From Brugia malayi (taxonomy: Eukaryota > Nematoda > Chromadorea > Rhabditida > Onchocercidae), in contig NW_025062475.1 of assembly GCF_000002995.4 (NCBI RefSeq), positions 14,540,687 through 14,604,686 on the forward strand: 64,000 nt of DNA, read 5' to 3'. The translations under genes were made by a program, and so were the position numbers. This document shows positions 26,304 through 37,696 of this stretch, in pieces. The notes beneath the pieces are model-generated. The model was not told the DNA's origin. It ran no database searches and saw only the letters and a list, made by a program, of their open reading frames with translations. Each line of letters begins with the position of its first letter. Within the stretch, counting starts at the first letter, position 1.

Positions 26304-28200
26304 TTAATTCATGTCTTTATTTGCTACTACAAACAGCAAACAAACATTTTACATAATCCTTAGAAATTAATTCGAAAATCTTTCAACCATAAAATTTACC
26401 ATAAAAAACTGAAAGATAAGAATATTTATAATTGATTTATCAACCTAATTTAATTCTATTTCACTATTTTCTAATGATTTAAAGAATTTCAATTTGACTT
26501 GAATGATATAAATATGGAAAAAGTTGGATGCTAATAGAAAATTTTTCATTAAAATCGTAAAAATGGTCATCAATAATAAATAAAATTAATTTTTTTTTTG
26601 AATGTGATGCAAATGTGAAAGTAACATTAAAATGATGAAATGGGGTGAATTTCAGATAAACTTTAACTTTATCTTTTGAAAGTATTTATCGAAGATACGT
26701 TGACGAAATTATTTGGTAAAAATGAACAGTTAGGCTAATCTTCAGACTTAAATTACTGTATAATTTCTAACATAAATTAACAACTAGAAAGTTACTGATA
26801 ATTACTTTCATTATTCATTCAACTTTTTTTTAACAGAAATGCAAATTTCTTCTACAAAAGAAATTTATTCACTTTATTATTCAGTTTTGAATATTCCAAA
26901 AGATAAAATAATGGATTGATAGTGCTATAAAGTTTTTTTTTTTTTTAAAAAAAAAGCTCTAAAATTTTACTGAAAGCTTAAAAAGTTAACGAAGTCAGCT
27001 GATAATTTTGGAAAGTGGAACGGTTAACTGATAGATACGGATTCTATGATTTTTAAAACTCAATTATTGCTTTCATAAAACCATTCTTATCAAATATTAG
27101 GAATGTAAGTGATATCGTTGTGTGCTTTTGTTTTCTTTTTTTTTTTTTTTTTTTTTTTTTTTGCAAAAATATAATCAAATTCTAATAATTTTAGAAGCGG
27201 TTCCTTCTTCATGCCAAATTTAACAGAAATGTTTGATAATATTTCAATATTTTTTAAAAATATTTCCATTGTTTTTATTCACTTTGCATTCATTCTCGAG
27301 TTGATGTGTTTATTTAGGAAATTTTCAGCGTTCCGTAACGACCGTTGCACCTAATTTTTAGTTTTAGCAATTGATAATATCAGCTTGCAAATTATAATTA
27401 AACTGAAAAAATATGATTAAACTGAAAAAAAAATTAAGATTAAAATAAAAAAAATTATGATCAAACTGCTTGCATACTAAAATAAAATTATCATTTGCCT
27501 TTTGTCTTATCATTTGCAATTATCATTTTGAAAATATAAAGTAATAATTTGGAACTTTCTGGAAAATTGTGTATATAATGAAAATTAATTCTACATGATC
27601 AAAAGTATCAGTCGGAATATCGATGGAGCTAATATTCTAGAAATGACTAGAAATGAAATCACATTTTATCTTTTTGCTCATTTTGATTTGTTAATCCGTC
27701 TATCATTTACAGCTCAAATAATATAATATAATGATAATTGAGTGACTCATCCATTCATTCATGGGAATGAGTGAACGGGTTTTACGTAACGTGTTATTTT
27801 ATATGACGTTTGTTCATTTAGAATGGCATTCCAGGTAGAATGCAGGCGTCTGTGGTTCTTTTTTTTTCTTTGAAGTATTTATTTATTTTTCATTTTCTTT
27901 ATGACGATAATTGTTGCAAAGAAAATGAAAAGAGGTATTCTTTTTGATTGGTAAAAAAAAGGTATATCACATGTATTGTTATCGGAATAATTTATTCTAT
28001 CTGCTAAAATAACTGATAAAATTAACTTACGTAAGATTACGTGAGAGATGTGATTAGTCTAAGATGGTGAAAAGGATGGTTTAGAAGTAAATTTGGATAA
28101 TTTTTTAATAAAATGTTGAATGGAATGAATGATTATTCCAAATTTTGCAATTAATAAAATTTATCAAAAAATGCAATTTAAATTTAGGATTAAGATTAGT
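26304..28200. other. Intergenic region, no gene seen
   Basis: It contains a ~33-nt T run near 27134-27162. No exon pair or RNA gene could be supported. Confidence 0.45.
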
Positions 28201-28680
28201 TATTATTAATGTACATAGTCTCAGATGATCAATTGCAAAAAGTAACAGGACGGGTAGTTGACACCTTTGCCAGCTATTAACAATAAAAATGATAAAGGTT
28301 ACATATTACACAACAAATGAAATGGAGCACAGACAGGTAATAGTGTTTCGTTTTAATCTAAATAATTCTCTTCGCTCTTAGTAGACTAACAATGACAATG
28401 ATAAACTGATTATTAGTTAGTGATAATCAAGCAAATAAATGAAAAATATATTATGGGTGTGCAGTTTGAATGCAATGCATGCTAAATGCTAACTGCACAA
28501 GTTTCATCTTGCACTCATTTAATTTCACTTTCAATTACCTCAAAGAGTTCTTTCTTGCAAATGCTACTGAGTTAAGCAGGAAGTAAGAAAGATCTGAATA
28601 CTATCTAAGCTTTTTCCTTCTTATGCAATGAATTATTAGATATTTACTTGCAATAATTTATGAAAAATCAATCAGTAACG
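28200..28680. repeat. Dispersed repeat block, copy A (diverged)
   Basis: It shares with blocks B and C the order: sequence around AATGCATGCTAA-TGCTAACTGCAC, TTTCATCTTGCACTCATTTA, a CTTCTT stretch, then ACAATAATTTATGAA. Divergence from B and C is high, so this is an old duplicate. Confidence 0.55.
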
Positions 28681-29328
28681 TAACTTATAGTATTTTTTTT
28701 TTAGCAATTAATTCTGCTAATATTTTCTTCTCAAAAAAGAAGAAAGCGTAGAATTACTATTAAAATTTGAATAGATTTATTATTGTGTCAAATAAATTTT
28801 CTACTTGTCAGGGATAAATTACTACCTAAAAAAGTATTCCAGAAAGTTAGGAATTTACAATATAAATTTGAATATAAAGTAACAACATTTGCTCATTAAT
28901 TTAAAAAATAACAATTGAATCGTTCAACGATTTTAACTTGTTATGCTATGCTTCACTAAATATTGAATTAATTTATTCACCAATTAGGCAACAATTTTAA
29001 TGGTTCAAATTCATCATAGAGTCATTTTGATCCATCATTTCAAATGAAAAACAAAAATAAAAATTGTAAACATTGTACAGAAATGTCTAAAATATATGTA
29101 ATATGTATAGTCGTGTTTTTCAATTTACCGTTTGCTCAATTTAGATTAGTCATAAATAACAACAGTGACAATTGTGACAATTAGTTGAATAAATATTGCT
29201 ACTACCATATTGTCATTTTGCAATGACAGTTTGCAAAAAAATGAGTGGGTGGAATATTGGCTCTTATTCACCAACGAAAACAAAATCAAACGAACTAATT
29301 ATCCATACAGTCACTGTTTGAATCTTTC

Positions 29329-29384
29329 ATGTACCTGTTTGTGTTGCTGATCTTGCTGAAAATACTACTCCATTTGTTGGTGTT
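29329..29384 (+). other. Candidate signal-peptide exon upstream of the CCP gene
   Basis: An ATG after the acceptor-like TCCATACAG (29303-29310) opens a very hydrophobic frame, MYLFVLLILLKILLHLLVL, which meets a strong GTAAGT donor at 29385. This looks like the first exon of a secreted protein. However it leaves phase 2, while the first CCP exon at 30185 needs phase 1, so either an exon is missing between them or the exon is unrelated. Confidence 0.35.
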
Positions 29385-29473
29385 GTAAGTAATAAACGGA
29401 TTATTAGCCAGAAAATACAACGAAAAAATATTTGTCTTTCATGTGTACTTTTCTTTCTCACTTTCTAATATCC

Positions 29474-29550
29474 TTTAGAGATTATTTATTATTTCGAACA
29501 AAATGAATGTAAGAATTAATTTGATAATATAAAATTGGCAGGCATTTTTC
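29474..29550. repeat. Short repeat shared with 32716-32790
   Basis: The string AGAGATTATTTATTATTTCG and about 50 following bases recur almost unchanged at 32716. Each copy lies downstream of a related repeat block, so a larger segment was duplicated. Confidence 0.7.
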
Positions 29551-30184
29551 TACAGTTTAACGCTATGCTATCTCAAGAATTGGGAATATATTTATTCTCG
29601 ATAATTCAAAATTTTAAACCTATTTATTTTGAATATGCGAATTCTTTATCTTACTTAATTCATAGATATATTATTTTATTGAAATTCAAATTCGAAACTT
29701 ATCATTTGAAACAAATAATGGTTTATGAATGATGAAAATGTTTAAAATAATGTTTGAGATAAATGTTTATGATTTATGATAATTTTAATGCTAATTTATA
29801 TTTAAACTTGAACAAATTGAAAATTTCATCTGCATACTATGCATTTAATAATCATTTCCCACAATTTTTTTTTCCATAGAAAGTTATAGAATGTTAAAAT
29901 TACGATTGATTAATTAAAATTATTACAAAAAAAAAAAAAAACACTAGCATCCTTTTATGTATTAATTAATTGAAATTCAGCAAATAACAGCAAGTAAGTG
30001 CTCGCTTTCATTTTCGATAAAATTTATTTCATTCCTTACTAATCATATTTTGAAATAATAGTAATAATAAAAGTATTACTTTTACTGTTGTTACTATTCC
30101 ATTATTATTGCGTGCATTATTATTCTTTTATATTTCTCATAATCAATTGTTAGCAAGAAAAGAGAGACAAAAACAATTTTACAG

Positions 30185-30916
30185 TGTTCTGTTCACCATT
30201 TGGAATTCGAACTAACGGCGAAATATCATATTTACCTTCGTCATTACAATCAGTAATAGAAGAAGGTACAATGGCATTGTTAAAATGTAATACAAATTAT
30301 ATCGCAGTTGGCTCGGTGACTGCTTTTTGCGAGTCAAATTCTAAATGGAACAAAAAAATAGGTGAAAATTAAACTAAATTGTGAAAACAGTTATACTTTA
30401 ATCACTTTTTTCTTCTACTGATTGAAATCAAATTATAAAAATTTTATCAGAAACAATCAATCAGTGTAGAAGATAGATAATTTTGTAACCATGAAAACTG
30501 AATCAGTTATGTATTTTTAGGTTTTTTTGTAACCATGAATCAGTTAAGTAAATGTGTTCCGTTGGACTCTGGTAAACCGTGCTCACAAATCGGAAATTTT
30601 CCTGGTACCATTCATTACATGACATGGTTAGTATGAAATTAATTAATTAAATGGTTTCACCCCAGCAAAAATTATTTCAACAGCTATGGAATCAAAAGAA
30701 AGATGAATAATTCAATGTTTATAGCCTTATACGACCAAGGAAGCACTAATAACTAAGCTTGTTTCCGGTACGAGAACCATCTTTATATGTGATCCGGATT
30801 TTACAGTAAAAGGTGAATCTCAGTCATTATCTTTCGATGGTAGATGGTCTGCAGAGCCGCCAAAATGTGTATCAATTTGGTCAGGATGTGAGGTATTGAG
30901 AAGCGATCAAGGTTAA
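30185..30916 (+). CDS. Sushi/CCP-domain protein (partial at the 5' end)
   Basis: Three plus-strand exons, 30185-30361, 30521 to about 30630 and 30725-30916, join in phase. They read two complement control protein (sushi) modules. Module 1 has FCSPFGIRTNGEISYLP, GTMALLKCNTNY, a VGSVTAFC step, SKW and a closing KCVP. Module 2 has GKPCSQIGNF, GTRTIFICDPDF, FDGRWS and PPKC. The C-x-Y/F-C-W-C pattern with Gly and Pro spacing is the CCP signature. CCP proteins are extracellular and mediate protein-protein binding; in nematodes some are surface or secreted molecules. The first exon enters in phase 1 from an unidentified 5' exon that should carry the signal peptide (candidate at 29329). The frame ends at TAA 30914-30916, though a GTATTG donor at 30891 could lead to more exons. 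Intron 1 contains a partial copy of exon-2 start sequence (TTTGTAACCATGAA). Confidence 0.7.
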
Positions 30917-31079
30917 CAATGGCACAGTAAGTTAAAATAAACTTTCGAAATTCATTTATTAGTAATAATAATGTTGCTATTATTATTATCATTTATCACT
31001 GTTTTCAGAACGCCTAATTTCTTCTAGCTAATATTACTTTTTATCAATTAAACTACCAGCTTTTATTGAAATATTTTTT

Positions 31080-31790
31080 TTTCTAGTGTTAAAAACTAAA
31101 TTTATTAATATCATAAATTAATTTTGAACTTATTTGACATTTTTCCTAAGATTTTCATCAGACATGATTTTTATTTTTAAAATTAATGCAAAAAAATTAT
31201 ACAAACCATACTTTAGAATAACTTAGAAATGATGTAATTAAAAAAATCGTAAAGACAGTCTATTGTTTCAATGTTAATTTATGTTGCCGCCTTTAAACAA
31301 ACGACTTCTCCAAAAAATAATATGACAGATAACTGTCACTTGACCATCGGTTACTACCATCGGAAACGGCCCAACTTACACAATAAACAAACAAACCAAT
31401 CACTCATTCTCACAAGACAAACAAGCCAGACAGATAGTAACCAGAGGTACTCATCGCTACACCTCCACTCACCCTTAAAATTCTCTTCAATATTCTATTT
31501 GAGAATGATGTGAATGACAGACAGGTTACTAATCAATGATGATCAGAGAGATAAAGGAAAAATATTTCATGCACTTTCAATGCATGCTAACTGCTGACTG
31601 CACGATGCACTCTCATCTTGCACTTATTCATGCAGTTTCAGTTTTGTCAATACATTTTCTATTGCAAATTAGATAAACAGGAGGACTGAATATCATCTAA
31701 GTTTTTTTTTTTTTTTTTTCCTTCTTGTACAATGAATCATTGAATATTTATTTACAATAATTTATGAATTATTCAACATGAACTACAATT
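31080..31790. repeat. Dispersed repeat block, copy B
   Basis: It aligns by eye with block C. Shared landmarks are AAATTAATTTTGAACTTATT, GCCGCCTTTAAACAAA, ATGCATGCTAACTGCTGACT, TCTCATCTTGCACTTATTCA and TGTCAATACATTTTCTATTG. It contains a CA/GA-rich non-coding stretch at 31380-31460. Confidence 0.75.
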
Positions 31791-32270
31791 CATTAATATC
31801 AATAAATTAATTTTGAACTTATTTTTCTTAAGATTACATTTTCATCAGATACAATCAGTCCAATAACTTAGAAATGATAAAATTTAAAAAATTCGTGAAA
31901 ACAATTAATATTTTTAATGTTGATATATGCTGTCGCCTTTAAACAAAGCGACGTCCCAAAAAATAAAATAATACATATGTGTCACATTACAGACTGTCAC
32001 TAAGTGACGAAAATGATGATAACAAGTGAGAACGATTAGTAAATGTTGCTCAAACTTTTCTTCAATCTTAACATGAAAAAGATGCCAGTAATAAACAAGT
32101 TACTGAATCAGTGGTAATCAGAGAGATAAAAGAAAAATATTTTATATACTTTCGTGCACTTTCAATGCATGCTAACTGCTGACTGCATGATGCACTCTCA
32201 TCTTGCACTTATTCATGCAGTTTCAGTTTTGTCAATACATTTTCTATTGCAAATTATATTGAGTTATACA
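31790..32270. repeat. Dispersed repeat block, copy C
   Basis: It lies immediately downstream of block B and in the same orientation, with the same landmarks in the same order. The part from the GCATGC motif to TTTTCTATTGCAAATTA is nearly identical over about 95 bp. Confidence 0.75.
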
Positions 32271-32305
32271 GAATACAGAAGATGAAGAATTGAGTGCTGC
32301 TATTT

Positions 32306-32690
32306 GAATAATTTGAAATTATCAACTCATTTTAAATTATCAACCTATTTAATAATTCGAAATTATCAACTCATTTTAAATTATCAACCTATTTAATAAT
32401 TCGAAATTATCAACTCATTTTAAATTATCAACCTATTTAATAATTCGAAATTATCAACTCATTTTAAATTATCAACCTATTTAATAATTCGAAATTATCA
32501 ACTCATTTTAAATTATCAACCTATTTAATAATTCGAAATTATCAACTCATTTTAAATTATCAACCTATTTAATAATTTGAAATTATCAACTCATTTTAAA
32601 TTATCAACCTATTTAATAATTTGAAATTATCAACTCATTCTAAATTATCAACCTGTTTGAACAATTTGAAATTATCAACTCATCTTATTG
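32306..32690. repeat. 44-bp tandem repeat, about 8-9 copies
   Basis: The unit contains AATTCGAAATTATCAACTCA and TTTTAAATTATCAACCTATT. Each 44-bp unit is itself two ~22-bp halves sharing AAATTATCAAC. Central units are identical; edge units carry TTTGAAA and other changes. Confidence 0.95.
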
Positions 32691-32715
32691 GTCTGATTTC
32701 TTTGATTTAATAATA

Positions 32716-32790
32716 CCAAGAGATTATTTATTATTTCGAACAAAATGAATGTAAGAATTAATTTGATAATTTAAAATTGATAGGCATTTT
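32716..32790. repeat. Short repeat, second copy of 29474-29550
   Basis: Near-identical to the copy at 29474 up to GGCATTTTT, after which the two diverge. Confidence 0.7.
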
Positions 32791-32799
32791 TGTGATTTG

Positions 32800-34390
32800 G
32801 TGCTGGTTTGAGAAATGGAAGTATGTTCATTCCATTAATTCAAAAACTATTCATTGCAAAAAAAAGTTTGGCTAAAATACTTCCATTTGTAAATATTTCC
32901 ATTTGCTTAGCTCATTTTATTCTCGAAGCAAAGTGTTTGACAGGAAATCACAACGCTCTGTCAATGTTTGTTGAATTTAATTGTTGTGAATGAAAATAGC
33001 AATGATTATTTATTAATGAGTGTCCTTATAAAATTAAATAGAAAATGATTTAAAATTGAAAAATTGAATTAAAATCGATGCATTGACATCTACAATAAAT
33101 TTAGATTAAATAACAAATCACAAAATTTAATCAGTTAAATTTTAATGCAAAACAAGCAATAATCGTTCCTTGTTTCCAAAAAGTATGCTAATATAGTACA
33201 CAGAAACAACAAAGTCTGTGAATTATGGGACATTAACTTGAGGAAAGCAACAATTCTCCACCTATGATAAAGCTATCACCATTAATCTATAATGAAGATA
33301 ACACCGATATTTCATCCATAATTCCACCAATTTGGTTTTAAACATCAAATTGTAAAAATGCTCCGACTTAAAATGCAGCATAGCTTGCTGTTGCGCTTGA
33401 TGTTTTCAATGTAGCAGATCCAGTGGCAGCAAGATGAAAGTTGGTGGAATTTCAAAAAAACAGGACATAAAAAAAAATTAGTAAAAAAAAAAAATGTTAG
33501 TAAATTATAACAGAAGTCAACACATCAAATGCACTTGCAAAATTTTATAAATCTAAATAAAAATTCACTAATACTGAATGAAGTTTACATAATAAAAGTC
33601 GATCAATATCTTTGTCTATTGCTACTTAGTAATACGTTAGTGAAGATTTGAATAAAATTTACTTTAATGCTGCTTGATGATCAAATTTTCTTTATATTCC
33701 TCGTCACAACCTTTATTATTTATCTTCATTAATATTGAATTTTCTATTCACTTCAATTTAAAAAAAAAAACATTTATTGCACTACAATTTAAAAAAGAAT
33801 GCTTCTAGGTTTTGCAATTTAAATAGTGAAATTGACGGGTCGAAATAATATTGGTTAGACCTCGACAGAGCAAATTAATAAAATTACTTCACTGTAAAGT
33901 ATTTTAGAGATTGATATCTCAATAAAATCACTCGAATTTCCATTCATTGTATCATAATTGCTGCACTCACATTCAACAATCTGTCCACTGTTGACATCAA
34001 TGATGTCCCTATAAAATCATCCGTCCATTTAGAGTGGAGCAAAACATGTGTTAAAGACAAACAGAACTTTCAAATTATGATAAACCTACAATATATGTGA
34101 GATATGAAATGCAAAAAAGCTTGGATGTTCTTATTTATTTTATCGAAGGTGACGATAATTCATTGACTGTGTTCCTTCATCGCTTTTATGATTGGTTGAA
34201 ATTGATCTAATGGATGATATCCTAGCAATCAGAATGATGGTAAACAACATGGACAGAGTAAATAAACAATGAACTATATTCTATGATAATTTTCTTTCAT
34301 TTATTTTCTTAATTTAAGGTATCCTTCTCACAAGATTTCAAGTTTTTCAATGAATTCACTGTTATTACAAATTTCTGGTAATTTGTTTAA
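32800..34390. other. Region with no supported gene
   Basis: Slightly less AT-rich than the left half of the window. Short open frames lack recognisable domains or convincing splice junctions. Confidence 0.4.
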
Positions 34391-34394
34391 ATAG

Positions 34395-34681
34395 TGTGCA
34401 AGAAAAAGAAGAAAAGAGAACGATTTCTACACAAATTTTATAAAGATCACAGAAATCCATCTAACCAACAAATAAGTCATACAATACGAAATCCATATGA
34501 CAGGTGTTATCAAGATTTACAAATGCATTTAGAAATATCCAAGTCAGTTTCCCAAGAACCGAATTCAGGACAACTTCTGAGGATGTTTTTCTCGATAAAT
34601 CTTTTCATTACTCCCATTCTCGCTAACAAAAACTATGCAAAAAATTATTACAGCTATTCAGCACAATTTGGATTAACATAA
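34395..34681 (+). other. Exon-like open frame, unknown product
   Basis: After an acceptor-like TTTAAATAG the frame reads VCKKKKKRERFLHKFYKDHR followed by charged and polar sequence, ending at a stop at 34681. It looks more like protein than the surrounding low-complexity frames, and could be a cytoplasmic tail. I cannot connect it to other exons and recognise no family. Confidence 0.25.
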
Positions 34682-34704
34682 AAACAGTTATTTCTTTAAT
34701 TATT

Positions 34705-34915
34705 TACCCAAAAGTTTGCAATTTCAAATCTGTTAGCATAGAATTGCTTTAAAATGCGCCAGTTCTTTTAATGTTATTATTTCCTTATTCCTGTAAATAA
34801 TTTCTAATATTACTTTGCACACCAAAACTACTCGTTAACTTTTTGAGAATATAAACCCAAAAGTTTGCGATTTCAGAGTTGTTAGCATAGAATTGCTTTA
34901 AAATGCGTCATTCGT
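34705..34915. repeat. Direct repeat pair, ~149-bp spacing
   Basis: ACCCAAAAGTTTGCAATTTC with about 40 more bases at 34707 recurs with few changes at 34855 (shared end GCATAGAATTGCTTTAAAAT). Confidence 0.75.
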
Positions 34916-36240
34916 CGCTGCATAACAAAATTCGATTCATATGCCTTCTATGACGTACAGAGATTATTTTCAAGCCCATCGTTGAATAAGCGACATTTCA
35001 TGGTCGCAATAAAAAATAAAACTCATTGATGAGACAAAATGCCTTTTTTATTTATAGCTTATCTACATTGGACATCGCTAACTGGCATCCATAAGAGAAA
35101 ACACGCTTGGTTCACCTAACATTTCGGAAAATTGTGCATTGGAGAAAAGTTGTGACGGAGTACGTGAAAAATTGCTTAGAAGTTTTCGGAAAAAGCTGCG
35201 GACATATATGCGTGACTCATTACGTGAACTTGACGTGCAATCAAAAAAAAAAAATTGTTGAGTTTTTACAAAATATTTAAAGCATAAAAAACAAAATATT
35301 TAAAGCATAAACAACTGAAAACAATGAATTCACGTAATGACCGACCAAGAATCAGTGAATATTTTTAATCAGGTTACTTGCAGCTGCGCCTGTTTGAATG
35401 ACATCGAAAGAGTTTCAGTTTCTGCTGCGTTATCGTTCACTTTTACTTTCCAGATTGAACGATTGTTTAATCGCTTCACAGATAATTTCATACTTTATAT
35501 AAATCATATAAAGTCTGGTTAATTTGAATGTATCAGTTTGTCTGGAACAAGTTCGGATTTTATTGATTTTTTTCACAAATTCTCGCAATATTACACTGAA
35601 TAATTATGAGAAAGCTAAGAAACACTAGATAAACTTGCAAACCTGGCTACTAAGTTTCTGGAAATTTTAATTTTTTTTCTATTAGTGATACATAAGGACG
35701 ATTTCGAAATTATGATATGATAAATGGCATATATTTCAACCTTTAATATTACCTTTACAATCATAAATTGACACTAATTGACAAGAAATAGAAAATAAAT
35801 AAAAAGGAGAAATATGAACATACAGAAATAATATTAAAAAAATTATACTGATGATAATAAAGGTTGAAAAAAAAAATATAATCATATTGAATATTAAGCA
35901 AATGCAAATGAATAAATCAAAATTTTAAAATTTCTTGCTCTCTCTACTAACGTTTGCAATTCAGAAGTAAAATAACACAGAAATGTCATGGACAGATAAA
36001 AGATAAGAAGTGAATTAAGAAATGACAAATTATTTTATTAATAATTATCTATAGATTAAGAATAATTCGAGTTGTCTTCAGCAATATAAATACTTGATCC
36101 AAAAGAGGAATTAATAGTAACAGACTCACCGCTCCAAGAAGAATCATTTTGGAGTGCAGATAACAAACGAAATTTATTTTTGAAATTCGAACATTTTTCA
36201 AAGCGAACGACTTGCAACTAAGCGCATCATAACACCTAAA
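34916..36240. other. Region with no supported gene
   Basis: Short frames at 35115-35260 and 35337-35522 look weakly protein-like, with charged residues and few homopolymers. They have no recognised motif and no clear splice partners. Confidence 0.35.
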
Positions 36241-36249
36241 TTTCAAACC

Positions 36250-37385
36250 TAACAATTATTAAATATGCCGGAACACGATTAACAAAAATCAACAATAAAA
36301 GAAAGGGTTAGAAATGCTTCAAACATTGAATGGTTCTATTCTTTCTAATTAGACGAAAAAAATTTCCCATGATTTCCATGACTTTTAATCTAAAAATCAT
36401 TTCAAATATCTTTTCAATTATCATCGAATAAACAATGTACCAACAACTACGTACAATACAAATGATTAAATTAGCCATACAAATTGTTGTAGATATATGA
36501 TAACAGAACAAATCTGACAATCTACTTAATGAAAATTAACGAAATTTTGAGAAGCTACTAAAGGATTATAAAAGCTCTATTAATTATATATATTTTATGC
36601 AAAAATGACTAAAGTAATATGAAAGGAATTATCGAATGATTTCTAAATTCTTGAATGAAGAATATCAACAGTCATTTCAGAGAAGTTCCAACTTTCCTTA
36701 TAAGATCAAAAGATGGCCGCATGCAAAAAAAAAAAAAAAATTGGCGCGAAATGAAAATTTGAAATAGTACAAAACAAAATTCTAATTTTTTAAAGAAAAA
36801 ATGAAAATATTCAGGATATTAAAATAAATCTTCAAGTTCTTTTTTTGCACAAATCAATGATATGCAATAATAATTGAAGTCTAAGAGACCGTTCTGATCG
36901 TTATTATGGATTATTCAGTAAAGAATGTCGCATAACTGAAATAAAACAATTTGAATATGAATTAGTTAAATTTCAAAACCGAAAAGCAAAAGAGGAGACG
37001 AAATATATGAGAAGGTAATAAATGCAATAAGAATTTTTCAAGCGAAAAAAAGAAGGAAAAGCAAAACAAATTCAGTGAGAATAATAAATTTTTGAGATTG
37101 ATTATTTAATAATTTGACGTATAGAGAAAAGATGAACGCGTGGAATGTCAATCGTGCAGAATGCAAATTCGTGCAATAATGATAGTAATTAATAACAGTA
37201 GCTATAATAATAATAGCAATAATAAAGTTGAGAAAAGGTGCGAGTTCTCCGAAGAAAACTGCAAATTTAACAATGATCGAATATTATTTCCCATATGCTG
37301 GAATACAGACACAAACAAAAATCAACAATAAATAAAAGGATGGGGCAGAAATGCTTCATACATTAAGTGGTTCTATTCTCCATCA
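36250..37385. repeat. Diverged direct repeat pair, ~1.03-kb spacing
   Basis: Sequence around 36262-36345 (ACAAAAATCAACAATAAA, then AGAAATGCTTCA and TGGTTCTATTCT) recurs at 37296-37378. The sequence between the copies shows no supported gene. Confidence 0.6.
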
Positions 37386-37696
37386 ACCCTAAAAGAATAC
37401 TGAAAAAGAGAAAGAGAGAAAAAAGCTCCTTTTTGTATAGAAGAGTGCTCACATAGATTACTTAGTTATACTGATTACTTAACAGTCTATATGGATCAAT
37501 GTCAGAGCTCTCATAAGTCATAACTCTCTCTCTAAGGATCAAACGAATGATGGAATCTTTGATGCGTATTTGCACTTAACCCTTTTCCTATGACATTTAT
37601 TTCTATCGTATTATTATGATTATTTTTTGCTTAATTAATGAACTTTGAACTAATTATTGCTTATTTCAGATTGCTTTGAAGTCGAAGCTTTGAAGA

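Noticed and set aside
32306..32690. CRISPR-like array
   Set aside because: Units are contiguous with no unique spacers and the context is a eukaryotic nuclear genome; it is a plain tandem repeat.
36049..36255. Minus-strand frame with a signal-peptide-like stretch (MILLGAVSLLLLIPLL)
   Set aside because: No downstream exon in a compatible phase could be found, and hydrophobic frames are frequent in T-rich DNA.
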